Below, piece by piece: positions 33,237-44,911 of a stretch of DNA of 64,000 bases (position 1 is its first letter; each line of letters opens with the position of its first letter). The notes below the pieces were generated by a model. It made no database searches. It saw only the letters and a program-made list of their open reading frames with translations, and was not told where the DNA came from. Made by a program: the position numbers and the translations under genes. The DNA lies in NCBI GenBank assembly GCA_027946555.1, contig JAPEVC010000066.1, forward strand, positions 62,001 through 126,000, given 5' to 3'. Source of the stretch: Gnomoniopsis sp. IMI 355080 (lineage: Eukaryota > Ascomycota > Sordariomycetes > Diaporthales > Gnomoniaceae).

Positions 33237-34460
33237 GTGGACGGATTCAGCTGGGCGGAGGTTGTGTGAACTCAACACTGAAGAAAGCCTGAAGTTAAGA
33301 TGGGTACGGGAAAATGATCAGATTGTGAAGACCTTGAAAGGAAGCTGTATACATCTGTTTAATGACCAATGTGCTTTTCGCTGCATCCTGAGCTTCGTAC
33401 CGTCCTTAAATAGGGGATTCAGCATTATATCAAGCTGTGTGCAGGGAGCATGTGAGTACCTAGGTCCTCGCAGAGCCGCATTTTTTTCATGTTCATCTTC
33501 TTCGTTCGTCGATATCGTCTGCCTTCCACAACGGGTGCTCTATTCGTCCCCAACCTTGGAACCTGAGGTGGCGCCATCTGTTCGAGTGTGTGGTCAGATT
33601 CCAGACCCCGATGTGAATCACTTGTCCGAGATAATGCATGCGCCAGAAGCAAGTGCTTACCTGGGGCTGATGCGTGCTGTGCGCAAGAAACCCCGCGACG
33701 ATGGAGTGGACCATTTACGTTTTACACCTCCATGTGTACTAGTAGAGAGCACCGGCAAGTCTGTAGGGCTGTCTCCCCACATATAGGTAATTGCTTCTTC
33801 AGCATTTGCCTGCTCACGAGACTCGAGATCAAAGACACCAGAAGTAGGCTCTCAGGAAATCGATCTGTAAAGTGCTAGAGACATGGTCTTTCGTTGGCTG
33901 AACCAGCGTGTAGGGACATCTTAGCTCCAAGTTGTAACGCCGGTAACCGTGGGTGTAGGCAGGCACGATGGGCAGGCTGCCAATGGGTATTTAAATGGCT
34001 CTAGAACGATGGAGGGCTCTTCAGAATAATATCATTCTTATAACAAATGAATCCCACCCTATATTCGTTTCTCGTTATCTACGCTTGAATGGGTCCCGAA
34101 TGGGTTCTGGGCCTCATGATGGGCATTTTCTTTGGGTTAAGGGGAGCAAACTCACATGGCCCTGGGCGCAGGTGTACCGCGTGGTACCTATTCGAACCTT
34201 GAATCGAGGTGCACAATGGCTTGCAATCTGCAGCACGGCAACTACGAGCGAGACTTCCAATGGATTTTTGGTTCGATACCATTTCCCTCCTAGCCAGCAT
34301 ATATGCAATGTGATAAGCGTCGCTACTGGTATTGGTCAAGTTCTTTCGTGGGGATGACCGGTGAGACCCAGGTTTGTGCTCGAATACTACAAGTAGCCCG
34401 TACATACTGCTAAGAAGGCAGCCAGCTAATACAGGTACAATAAGCAGCCTTGTCCCGTAC
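33237..34460. other. Intergenic between the two kinase genes
   Basis: This is the promoter region of the kinase-HET gene and the 3' flank of the second kinase. A 209-codon plus-strand frame (33157-33786) overlaps the kinase-HET start and shows no domain. One GTACCTAGGTCC word lies near 33453. Confidence 0.45.
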
Positions 34461-36650
34461 TCATCGAGCCGCATTAGTTGCGGCGACCCTTCCGATGATT
34501 CTTTCCCTCACCTGCTTGACGAGCCTGATCTCGACTGCGTCCCAGCGTTCCCCACGGCTCGCACCGGGCGTCCCAGCTCTCCAGGGGGTCTGTTTGGTGG
34601 CGTAATCATGGCACCTTAGTTTCTTCTGAATACACTTATGCAATGTTGAGCGGACCCTAATGCAGTCGTACCGACCACTTTGGTCGCTTACCACCGGCTC
34701 AACAACCAGCATGTGGTCTTGAATCATTTGCAACAAGTCGTGGAAAAACTCGGTACAGTTTTCATGTGCGTGAAGCTTGTCGAAAAACTGCGCCGCCTCA
34801 TGTGTTAGAACTTAGGGTACCTAGGTAGTAGTCGTACGCTTGTGCCACACGCCGTGGTGAGGTGAGGCCGACATACCTGTGTGACCTTTGGTTTGCACAT
34901 GGCCATGTATTTGCCCGTGCTTTCGTCAAGGAACACGTGAAAGAATACGTCAGTATTCATCGGTTGTCCAGGACAGGTCAAGTCGGGACTCAACCTCTCC
35001 TCTCGGAACACATTTAATAAATGCTTTCCTCCTAGCATCCAGGTGATAAACTCCATGTATATACAGCCAAGTGACCAAACATCGTAAGATTGGCTGATCA
35101 TGTTGGGCTCTGAGTGAGACTCGGGAGCTGCGTAGGTCCATGTGACCGCAAGTGCGCCGTGGAGCTTGTTATTCCGATTCGTGGTCGATGTGCAATCAAG
35201 TCGAGCTTCACCAAAATCAGATATCTTGAAACTTGGATTTGATCCATCTAAATCACAGTAAAAGAGGATGTTCTCCGGTTTAAGGTCACCATGACGTCCA
35301 TATCGCAGGAATTGACCTCCCTTGTGTGGCACGTTGGCCGGGCAGAATGTGGGATCTTGTTCATCCGGTTGTGCCTGGGTCATCGTCAAGTGGCAATGAA
35401 GTTTGTGGAGACCGTTAGCGATAGCATAACACTGCTTGGCAAGAAACATGATATTGTCGTAGCAGAACGCTGGTGTGGGGTTTAAACGGTACCAGTAGTC
35501 GAACAGATTCCCTTTTGCGCGATGGAACATCAGGTAAAATTTTCCATGTTGTTCGTAGGTGGCCAGTACCGAAACAACGTGTGGGTGGCATCTGTGGCCG
35601 CAGAACTTCTGGAGGACGTTGACTTCCTGCATAAACTTCTTCTTCCCGCCTTTGACAATGTGTTTGATGGCGAGGTGGTGACCAAAACGTTGGGCGTCCC
35701 GGAAATTGTGTTGGTCGGGATGTATACGCACCATGAACACTCTACTGAATCCACCTTCGAACTCGTTGTCGCCGCGTCCAGAACCCGGGGGAAGGAAGGG
35801 CAAGATGCGATCGCTCTCCAGTCTTAGATGCGTTACATCGTTGTACTCGCTTTGCTTGAAAAAGGGTGGCAGAGTGATCCACTGGATCCTGCTGAAGTCG
35901 TCTATCTGAAAAGAGTTGCAGCCATCGGAATAATCCCTGGTTGATGGTACTCCGGGGCCACCTCGCCGAGGCAAGCCAAGGAAACCGCTGCATATATCGA
36001 AGGGCTTCGTCAAGGGAAGGTCAAGATCGCTGATATCGGCATCGATAAAGCGACTAATCATTGAGGGAGGGTGTCCTAAACGCATCAGAATAACAAAAAT
36101 CTTTCGGAACGACTTCACTCCCTGCCCCTTGCCCGCCGTTGTATCAACCACCATGTCTGAGCACACCATCATAGCCAGTCTCAAATTTCGATATTTGATC
36201 TGCTTCGGTCCTTGATCTGCAGATCTCTCTAGTTCGTGGAATACCGAGGTAGGATTGACGAGGTTCCTGATTTCTCGGTTTGAAAAGAGCAGTGAAGCAG
36301 TGAGTACACGATCCGGAGTTTGATAGGGGGATCTCATGTTATACATCTGCTGAACCAGCGTCAGATGAGTCGAGCTTCTCTTTTCTTCCTGTGATAGTAA
36401 TGAAGTCAGGCAAGTTCCAGATCCTCAATGGATGTTGACTTTCTGCTCTGCAGGTGCTACGTACCTGCGCCGAAATGTCTTCATGCGTATGGCCTGAGCC
36501 ACGAATAGTGGACTCTGTAATGATACCGACTTCCTCATTCGAAACATTGAAAGATCTTGAAGTTGATAAATTGAGCCAGGAGTAAAATTCGAGGAAGCTT
36601 GAAGTCGACTTAAAGGGCCGTTGCTGAATAGGGCAAGTAATAAGATTCAT
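34461..36650 (-). CDS. Protein kinase-like protein, paralogue of the kinase-HET N-terminal half
   Basis: Model: complement(join(34461..34796,34877..36388,36465..36650)), 677 aa, both introns in phase 0. N-terminal features shared with the kinase-HET protein are SFRKIFVIL, IDDFSRIQW, and FSRVFMVRIHPDQHNF before the kinase core. Kinase motifs: LAIKHI (Lys about 304), YGRHGDLKPENILFY (about 426), FKISDFGEARLD (DFG intact, 453-455), WTYAAPES, and YDVWSLGCIYMEFITWM. The usual HRD is RHGD, as in its paralogue. No HET domain follows; the C-terminus is a helical region ending ATNAAR. It is a probable Ser/Thr kinase of a fungal-specific group; the substrate is unknown. Same strand and adjacency suggest local duplication. 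Confidence 0.85.
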
Positions 36651-37167
36651 TAGACTAATAGGGATTGACTGAAATCTTTAGGTATGTACTGATTTCAAAC
36701 GGTTTCGAGCCTAGATTCACAACGACAAGTAGTAGAGAATGGGTTGACAAGCATTACTTGATAGGTGACCTTGGTTCGCTACAGACAAGGTCAACGGTCA
36801 TCATAACCTCTGTGAAAGTAGATAAATCAGCCTGACCGCACATATCTCCAGGGAGCCTGCTTAAAATACACATGATCTGATGGTGTGCACTGCCATGGAG
36901 ACTAGGTGTGCCTCAATTTGCTTATTAGACACGTGCGGCAGCTGGACCAGACCGTCAGCGCACATCAATCTACACCGGCAAAGACACCGAGCGAACCAAT
37001 CTTGACCAATATGGATTCGCCTGCCAGAGGTCTTGAATCAGATAGACCCACCAGTTTTCAGCCCCGCCGTTCCGCGGAATACTCCGGTAAAATGCATGTG
37101 GTCTCTCTTCGAATAGACTACCCGCAGGCTAGTGACCCATCTATAGATTGCGTTCGGAATGCCTATG
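36651..37167. other. Intergenic upstream of the second kinase
   Basis: It contains a 104-codon plus-strand ORF (36906-37217) without a recognisable domain, overlapping the next hypothetical ORF on the other strand. Nothing is firmly supported. Confidence 0.4.
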
Positions 37168-37557
37168 TCACCGCTTTCCAAGAGCGGGAACGCAGGCCCT
37201 CCAGGTCAATGATCTAGGGGTAAATGTCTCTGCCACAAATATCGAGCAAGTTGTAACCAGGGTAAACAGGCAGCCAGGTCTGGTACTAACCTTCATCCGG
37301 ACCCCGAAGACCAGACCCCGACCAGGAATTGCTGCCTCTTCCGGCATTTGTACATATTGAAGATATTTCTGGGGCACCATCTTCCCATGTTCATTGCTTT
37401 CATCAGGAATCGAGATGCTTGTGCATTGTACCTGAGTAGACCCTCGGATTGCGACTTCGCTCGGATTGACATGTCCCAACCTTAAGACGCCTAGTTTTGA
37501 ATACACGAGCTTGTCGCACGCCATAGCTGATAATTCGGCCCCGTTACTAAACCGCAT
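37168..37557 (-). CDS. Hypothetical protein, 129 aa
   Basis: An uninterrupted frame from ATG 37557 with balanced composition (MRFSNGAELSAMACDKLVYS ... KMVPQKYLQYVQMPEEA). I recognise no domain. It overlaps the end of a plus-strand ORF, and at most one of the two is real. No promoter or splice evidence helps. Kept as a weak candidate. Confidence 0.3.
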   Translation of the reverse strand: MRFSNGAELSAMACDKLVYSKLGVLRLGHVNPSEVAIRGSTQVQCTSISIPDESNEHGKMVPQKYLQYVQMPEEAAIPGRGLVFGVRMKVSTRPGCLFTLVTTCSIFVAETFTPRSLTWRACVPALGKR

Positions 37558-37991
37558 TAAATGTTAAGGCACTAATAGGACCTGCGCTATGTGTACACCT
37601 ATATGTACATGGTACAAGTACATGTAGGTTTTGAATCAGCCCCAATGGTGGCCCCTAGAACACCGAGTGGCGTTTTGAGCGGCCACTTGGTGTATCTCAT
37701 GACTTTTCAGCCCCGCAGGCAGAGGTACTATTGAATTTCCATCCCTAAAAGCATGTTGAGCTGACATTTCGTCATGCGCCACATTTTACATATAATTACG
37801 CCATCTACTTGCAGAAAGAGGTGGGCAGCCCGAGTTTCCTCTATCTTGCCTCACCACCTTCCTTCTGTCTCATGATTCAACTTGGGCCCTATCTGAGTTC
37901 TCGTCTCTGACCAAAAAATTGCTGAAAAGCTGCCCATCAATCCATCTTCAAGCTGTTGTCGGCAGAGAACTTGCTTGTCTCTTGGCTAAGC

Positions 37992-38270
37992 ATGTCAAGC
38001 GATGCCAATCATCACCCGAAGAAAGATGCAGCAACAGGTATCCCCCAGACTGAGGAGAGGAAGAGTTGGAGTGTCCAAGATATTCCCGGGCGCAATATCG
38101 ACATTGCAAAGTTAATTGCCACGCTACACGAGACATTTGGAGACTCCTACAACATCTGCATGATGCACAACTTCTTCAGAGTTAAGACTCCCCAAGAACT
38201 TTCAAAGGCAAGTGAATTAGGCTATGAATTAGGAGCAGCCTGTTTAACAACTATTGCTTGTATAGGATGA
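37992..38270 (+). CDS. Hypothetical protein N-terminal fragment
   Basis: From ATG 37992 the frame reads MSSDANHHPKKDAATGIPQT, then KSWSVQDIPGRNIDIAKLIA and TLHETFGDSYNICMMHNFFR, a protein-like composition. It ends soon after a GCAAGT sequence that could be a rare GC donor (about 38208), and the DNA beyond (38280-38760) is AT-rich and degenerate. It may be the first exon of a gene whose remainder was lost or mutated. No function is assigned. Confidence 0.35.
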   Translation: MSSDANHHPKKDAATGIPQTEERKSWSVQDIPGRNIDIAKLIATLHETFGDSYNICMMHNFFRVKTPQELSKASELGYELGAACLTTIACIG

Positions 38271-39468
38271 CCTAGCATTGTGCAAAACATATTGATATGT
38301 TTTACACGGATTTTCCCTTGGCTTTGGGGCATATTGTAACAGACTAGATAGAGGATAATTGAACAGAAATTTGAACTAGAAAAGAGTCCAGTCTGCAAAT
38401 ATGTTCACAAGACTCATAGCAAGGCAGAATATAACTTACTCAGCCTAGTATATGATATCCGAGATCCAAGCAAATTTTTTCCCACCTAAGTAGTCTAGTT
38501 TTAGTCTAGTCGAGAAGACTAAATTATCTGCTGCTCTATAAAAATTGATACTTTCTAGTATACTAGACTTCTTCTTGATTCCTTAGTCCATTAGAGAAAT
38601 AAAGCAAGATACCCTTAAACCTTTCAAAAGAAAATAGTCTTGCTCTAAAGGGAACCATTGAGCAGACGGAGAAAATTTAAAGTTAATCCAAATTATTCTA
38701 AGTACGACTTCCAATATAGACTCCTTAAGCCATTGCGAAAATAGCAAAACATACAAGAAACACCCCCCTGGTCTTAGTTATCATGTCAGGGGGCGGTGTC
38801 TTTCAGGTGGAAGACCCAGTGTAAGGTTGGGTATTACTTCTGGCACTGCAGAGCTTAATTGTCGTGGGTAGGGTTTATACAGATATCATGCGCCTGCTCG
38901 CAGTAGGGTTTACGGCACTGGTTCGACCTGGCTCACAACAAGACCAATTGATCTCTGTCGCTGCTTCGTGGGATTTGGGTCTAGAAGTTGAGAGCGATAG
39001 CTGCAGGGTAGCCGTCCATGGCAAGTTTAATCCACGCCACAATGCACCCTGGACATTTCGCGGCAGGTAGGAGATCAATTTCTACGGCAACCTCGTAGAA
39101 CATGGTCAAACGTCGCTGTCGTTGCAAAGCACTCCACCCAACAAGTGCTTCCGGGGTCTCGCGGAGTAGGTAGGCAAAATACACAGGCATCGGCAATAGA
39201 TTTGACAAGTATGAACGGGGCCGGTCAGGTTATCTAATTGAACTCTTATATAACAATGAGTAGTTCTACGTGCGCCAAAGGGGTGGAGTGACTGGGATAT
39301 AAGTAAGTGCCCAAGTGGTCATCATTGCGACTCGCGAGATCCGTGATTCACATCAATACGGAAGATTAATAGCAAATAGCCCTTCGCTTTGCCACCAACT
39401 TTGTTCGAGTCCTGGTCATCCTTAAGTCCAAATTTTTTATATGTAAACTCACTGCCCAGTTCTGAGTT
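38271..39468. repeat. AT-rich degenerate tract and spacer
   Basis: 38280-38760 is TA-rich (TATAAAAATTGATACTTTCTAG, AGTATACTAGAC) without ORFs and looks like RIP-altered repeat DNA. From 38850 short frames reappear on both strands but none is convincing. The end holds the 3' flank of the UstYa-like gene. Confidence 0.4.
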
Positions 39469-40050
39469 TCAACTCCCTTCTTCAAATTTCGCCCAACCTT
39501 CCGGCTTATGCTTGATTGCATGCTTGCTGATCGAGGTAATCACGGTGTCCCAGTCACGGCATAAATATGTATTTCCCCAACCAGTCAGAATGACACCATG
39601 TGGATTATTCATTCTCGAATGTTCTAGTGTCATTTCGGCATGACACATTACAGCCTGCATAATAACACCACGGTCAGTAGGCTATTATAGAACAAAAAGG
39701 AATGAAATGTAGTTTGACAATGAGGGAGGCTGAGAAACCACCACAGCTCCTCTAGACTGGGTGCAGGACTATACCTGGCGAAGGTTTTCGACGCAGTGAT
39801 GTAGGTGGACCTGATCGGCGTCCGACTTTCTAGACTCCTCGTAGGTCAGCCAAGCGTGTTTAACAACCGCCTTCGAGTTACCCAAGTCAGTTCTCATGAT
39901 ATTTGGCATACATCAACACACCTGCTACACCGAAGAACTTACCACACAGTACACTTGATGCATGACGGCGATACCATATCCCTCACTGTCTTCTTCCCAC
40001 TTGTCAGGATCGGCAGCAATGTGCCTCATCTCCATTGCCCACCCATCCAT
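39469..40050 (-). CDS. UstYa-like (DUF3328) protein, N-terminus missing
   Basis: Exons complement(39469..39654, 39775..39870, 39943..40050 or slightly beyond), all phase 0. They give the two family motifs: YGIAVMHQVYC (HQxxC box) and HLHHCVENLRQAVMCHAEMT (HC-LR box), followed by CRDWDTVITSISKHA at the C-terminus. UstYa-family proteins act in ribosomal peptide (ustiloxin-type) and other fungal natural-product pathways, catalysing oxidation or cyclisation. The usual N-terminal membrane anchor and about 100 residues are absent: the frame hits a stop just upstream of 40100, and the 5S gene begins about 100 bp further on. The first in-frame ATG is 40050, giving only about 129 aa. It is either truncated or has an unseen upstream exon. 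Confidence 0.6.
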
Positions 40051-40201
40051 ACTCCCACATCTCGGTTCAGAAAGTGCAATCCATACGCTAGAATGAATCT
40101 CATCTCAGGGATTCACGGAATTGGTTTTATTGGTGCCTCCTTGACTATTGTTTTTCTTTAACGATCGAAGAAAAAGAGAAAGGGAAAAAGTGAAAACAAA
40201 A

Positions 40202-40320
40202 ACATACAACACCGGGTATTCGCTAATGGTCACCCACTTAACTACTAATCCAGCCCTCAGCGGCTTGTATATGGGAGAGCGGACGGGATCCCTAATTCTC
40301 CACTGGGTATGGTCGTATGT
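40202..40320 (-). rRNA. 5S ribosomal RNA
   Basis: The minus strand reads ACATACGACCATACCCAGTG ... GGATCCCGTCCGCTCTCCC ... AAGCCGCTGAGGGC ... TTAGTAGTTAAGTGGGTGAC ... CGGTGTTGTATGT, about 119 nt with the complementary 5' and 3' ends expected of 5S. The 3' end runs into T5 and further T-rich blocks, the Pol III terminator. It is identical to the copy at 54135-54253. The internal control region lies in the middle of the gene. Confidence 0.92.
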
Positions 40321-40479
40321 GCTACACGACAAGCAAGACTTGCATCATTAGTGAAGAAGGTCTAAAGGTGGCCAAGAAGCCATGTGTTCCGAAAGAAGAT
40401 TGATAATGCCTGCCTGACAACAGCTTAATAATCCAATACAAAATCAAACGACCCCCTTGGCGCTGACCCTGTGGAATAA

Positions 40480-42097
40480 CCGTAGTTTTGGCATAATGGT
40501 GAGGAGTATGGAGCAGTTACCAAACTCTTCATAATCGAAGAACACAAAGGTGATAAGGATACCACGAGACTCGCAGTATACCCCCTGCGATTTCCAAAGG
40601 ACCACAGACACATCGTGCAGGATTAACGAGCACGTGACAGATAAAGCCCGAATCATGGGCAGACCAACGCTTTACAACATGTGTTATGGAGGCTGGACTT
40701 TGACTCGTACACCTCTGGGAGCTCCATTGCGGGACGAGGATACTCAACACGCACCGGTAAACTCTCATTCCTATATCGACAGCAACATGATCATTGACTT
40801 CCGCGAGGCATACCAATCTCATCCCTGACGGGAACCTGTCTTTACCACCTATCGCAAACGCCCCTTCATGCCCCAGACTGTGGAGGATAGATTTCCCACC
40901 ATTCGATGGACCGAAAGCGACCGTACGGGAACTCTGCGCCGAGACTTTGAGGTTGTCATAGAAGATGACGATGTTCCAAGCTTGGAACTTGACGAGCTAT
41001 TTCATAGAGCCGAAGGTACTTGGTTGGTGACGCCCGAAGAAAGAACATTGGAACAGAGCGCAGTCGCTACAGATATCTCCCAAGAGGACCTTGTGCTCCT
41101 GCCAATGAGACTTGTCACGTATGCCATTCGGGAGCGCAAGTTCTTCCATGCAAATATGCGGTTCGTTTTGGAGGAGCCGGCCGCGGCAGACACCTTCGAT
41201 AAAATACAGATCTCGGAAGGAAGATCGCGAAATATCAGATCAGGACTTCATCCGGGTCAGAGGCAGGGGCTTGATTATTTTAGTCCATGGAGCACCCGGC
41301 GTCGGCAAGACTGCTACAGCTGAGGCCAGTGCCCAATCTTATATCAAGCCTCTTTTCCTGATCACCTGTGTGAATTTAGGTACTGAGCCTGCAGCAGTTG
41401 AGCAAGCATTGGAGAATTTGTTCAGACTGGCAAATTTGTGGAACTGCGTTTTGCTTCTGGATGAGGCGGAGATATTCTTGTCCCCCCGAGAGAAGACAGA
41501 CAACAACCTACAGAGCAATGCTTTTGTTTCTGGTGTGTTTCCAGTTATCGGGCTGCCCTATGGTGGTAAATTGCTGACTTTTATGTTGTAGTCTTTCTCG
41601 CTATTCAGGGGTCCTTGTTTCTCACTACGAATCGTCCAGGAGCGTTGGAATAAGCTGTGAAATCGCGTGTACATCTCAGCCTCCACTTCCCGCACCTTGG
41701 GCTGCACGAAACTATGTCATTGCTCACAATGAAGATTGAACGCTTGGCTGACATCGAAAAAGAGACTGCTTTAATCAATGGTCAGCAAGAGATGGTTAAC
41801 GAGGAGAACGGCATCATGGACTTCGCAAGAGCACACTTTCACAAGTTTGATAGACCTGAAAAAGAAGACTCCAGATGGAACGGTCGACAAATCCGCAACG
41901 CGTTCCAAATAGCTGTGTCATTGGCGCGATACCAGAACCACCGGCAGCCTCACCGGGGTCTGTATGTCGGGGCTGATCACTTCAAGGAAGTAGAAAATGC
42001 CATCCTTGAATACGACGAGTTCAGGAAGAGAACAACAAAGAAGACAGACAGCGAACTTGCCGCAAACAAAATAGATCGCGGTCGGGATACGCCATAG
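40480..42097 (+). pseudogene. AAA+ ATPase pseudogene, 5' truncated
   Basis: Fragments in changing frames add up to a fungal AAA ATPase with its N-terminal domain: LFIIEEHKGDKDTTRLAVYP (near 40530), then VNSHSYIDSNMIIDFREAYQ (frame 40550-40828), an in-frame TGA at 40826-40828, and VEDRFPTIRWTESDR. A frameshift near 41210 leads to LIILVHGAPGVGKTATAEA (Walker A) and CVLLLDEAEIFLSPRE (Walker B). After an intron (41563-41608) SLFLTTNRPGALE is followed by TAA at 41651-41653, then VKSRVHLSLHFPHLGLHE and the lid region to 42097. The start is missing and the break lies toward the 5S gene. With at least two stops and two frameshifts this is a dead gene. Confidence 0.8.
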
Positions 42098-43386
42098 CCT
42101 GAAGCGGGGCCTACCTAACGTTCGCGAACTCATTATCGCACGCCTGATGGGGGCCAGACTCCCATATTACGCAGCTGGAGTACCTCTTCCAGCGCGGGCT
42201 CTGGTGCCCGAGCAGGAGGTGGAGGGTCGACGCTCAAGATCAGACTGCGAGGATATCAAAGCCTTACCCATGCGACAGAAACAACGGGTTCATAACGCCC
42301 GTACATCAACAGGTGCAGAGATCATTTCTCAGCCCATCTCGGCTTGTGCGATGTGACGTTACAGGTGGTAGCAGCGGCTACCAACATTGGCATTGGGTGG
42401 TACTGGAAGGTGCAGTGGGGGGAGAGGTACCACGACGCCGATGCGACGAATCGGTAGCTGGGTCGAGGTCAGCCCATTGCCCACTTTGACGCGTATAGCG
42501 GGCAACGCTAGAAGCCGAGGCATGGTCGAGAGTGGGTGCGTCCAGTACCATTTCAGTCTAGTCGACAAACAATATATCGTCTCTGGGGAACATTGCGAGA
42601 GAGTGCGTAAGACATTGTAGACGGGGTTTGCGGGAGAATGAAGAGCATGCTGTATGAAATTTAGATAATTTGTACAGTACTGTCGTACATCCGCAGTGCC
42701 GGGAGGCGAGTAGAGGAAGGATTCCACGCCGGGCAGACGCTCCAATACTGACTGGTGTTTGATGATCCACGGGTTTGTAGTCCAGGAGGAATGGGGGTAT
42801 TGATGAAAGCTGTACTTGAGGCTTGTCCATGCTTGCCGCGATGCTTTCCATCAGAAAGTCCTTCTTTTACCCGTCTAGAATGGTTAATGAAAGGAAACCC
42901 CGACTCTACCACGCCGCACACGGGGATTCTGAAGCTCGACAACTGCTTGTCTCCAACCTCAAGAGCTCCACGCCTGCATATTGCTTTGATAGTAACTTGA
43001 GAAATTTAGAACCAGTCACCATAACAACTACTAGTGATCATTGGAACTTCATAGACCCTCATCGACAAGTCATATCGACAGGTTTGTATCTGTCCTTCCA
43101 GGACAATGGGCTCCAATGTTGAGCAGCGTCTGAACGTCCAAGGTTACCTGAGAATCCCATTCCTTGGCAATACAATTATTGACGGGTGAACACAACGAAG
43201 CCGATGTAAATGTCAAGAAAGACTTTTGAGAGATGGCCGCCATGATGTGGATAAGTGTTTTATCGCTGTTGCCCTTACTGTTTCTCTCCACCAAAAGTCA
43301 AAAGTGTACATTTCCCACCTTATTGTGCGTATTTTACCACATACTCTCACGTCGATATCTCTTCCATTAATCGCCGTGAACCTCAA
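42098..43386. other. Intergenic, possible ankyrin trace
   Basis: Short plus-strand frames around 42755-43120 contain RLYHAAHGDSEARQLL, faintly ankyrin-like, but they are too short and broken to call. Otherwise nothing is supported. Confidence 0.35.
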
Positions 43387-44390
43387 TTATATTTTAGCCT
43401 CTAATCTCCGGCTGCCATCCCAAGTTTCTTTGAAAGCACGCCAGTATCGATCTGGCTCGTTACTAGAATCTACCTCATTGTCAGTCAGGAATAACCGTTT
43501 TATCATCCCAGAGAAGCAAAGATTATGTATATCACTTTAGCAGGAAAATGTTACTCACGAGAAATGTGTTGACTGCCTGAAAACAATTCTCTCCTGACAA
43601 AAAATCCTCTTGCCTCCGCCTCATCCGCGTGGCTTTCAACTTCCTGTCGAGGGATCAACTTGTCAACATCGCTATACAAGTACAATCTCCGGTCCTCCTG
43701 TGCCTGATCAGGATCGTTGAGCAACTGCGCCCATTGCCGCAGAAAGTCCCCTTCAGGCCCAGCTTTCCGGAAGCGTTCCTCCAAAGACGCACAAAGCCGA
43801 CGCGCCGCAGGCACTAGTTTCGTTTCTCTATCAGGGCCTGGCGGGATGTCGACCACAATCGCCGCAAGTACGTCGTCGTAGACGAAACGAGTCGCGGGCG
43901 CCGAGTCAAAAATAGTAACGCGGCGCGGGAGGGAGTTCTGTCCAGTCTGTTTGGTGTATAGTTGCGTAAGGTGGTATACTATGCCAGAGCCGCCATTAGA
44001 GAATACGTGGAGCAGGAGCTCCGGTCCTTTAGGAAGTGCATTGTCCTTTGTAGAAAGGGAGACGGGTTCGTCCGTCAGGAGCTCCCTGAGCACATTGGCT
44101 GCTGGTTCAACGCTAGTTCGTGCTAGATCTGGGCGTAGAAAGTGTTCAAGACTCGGTCGGATCACCAGGATATCTGAGCTGGGGAAAAGTTTCTGGTACT
44201 GCCGAACGAATTTGGCCAAGTGCGATGGTTTTGCGTTCATCCAACCGCATAGAATGATCACTTTGGGAGAATTGCAAGCTGTGGTCTTTTGTGATGCCGT
44301 TCCTCGACAAGAGAACACGCAGTCTGAGACCTGCCTCATAGTCCCGAGTAGAGCATCTGGTTTGACAACTGGTGATTTTACGGAAGACAT
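43387..44390 (-). CDS. PaxU-like DUF829 alpha/beta hydrolase-fold protein
   Basis: Model: complement(join(43387..43469,43559..44390)), 304 aa. Features of the DUF829/TMEM53 (PaxU) family: KVIILCGWMNAKPSHLAKFV near the N-terminus, LLLHVFSNGGSGIVYHL (nucleophile-elbow-like FSNGGS), VTIFDSAPATRF, and LYLYSDVDKLIPRQEVESH. The short second exon supplies the expected C-terminus (EPDRYWRAFKETWDG), replacing a shorter read-through. In the paxilline cluster a member of this family accompanies indole-diterpene genes, but its reaction is not well defined. The neighbours here are a desaturase and an amidotransferase, so a role in a metabolite pathway is only suggested. Confidence 0.8.
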
Positions 44391-44911
44391 GATTTCTCGC
44401 GCGCAGAGTACAAGGGAAGAAGTTACTTCTGGGTTCGGAAACTATGCATGGATAACAAGCGGAAATCGACAGACTTCAGACTCGTAATATACACTAATGA
44501 GTTTATCGGGCCATGAGTTCAAGGTTTGTGTATGCCTCGGCAACGCGAACATGCGATGGAGATTAATAAGTTGATAAAAATATAAATAAAATCCTGTTCC
44601 TAGGCGGTGTCCACCTCGGATAACCTGACTCAAGACATTGGACCCCTGGATTGCCGAGGCGTCGACATTACGCACGAGTAGAGTACATGGAAATCATGCA
44701 CAACTAGCGTACCTAGGTACACACATAGGGGCCAAAATTCAACGGAGCGCGACATCGCTTAAGCATTGTGTTCCACCAAAACTCGAAACTGAAGCCTCAA
44801 ATAATAGTTACTTACGACTTTGACCAGCTACCAATCTTGAACTCAAGAGAAATAACGAGTCGAAGCCACTGGCCTCCAGGAGAAAGAGCTGCTGCTGCAA
44901 CAAGCGCCTCA
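44391..44911. other. Divergent promoter region
   Basis: The spacer lies between the minus-strand PaxU-like gene and the plus-strand desaturase gene. A TACCTAGGTA palindrome lies at 44710-44719. Divergent arrangement would allow shared regulation. Confidence 0.45.

Noticed and set aside
33157..33786. 209-codon plus-strand ORF between the kinase genes
   Set aside because: It overlaps the start of the kinase-HET coding exon on the other strand, lacks a proper ATG start and shows no domain.
34079..34474. Minus-strand 131-codon ORF after the second kinase
   Set aside because: It overlaps the kinase stop by a few bases in another frame and has no recognisable feature.
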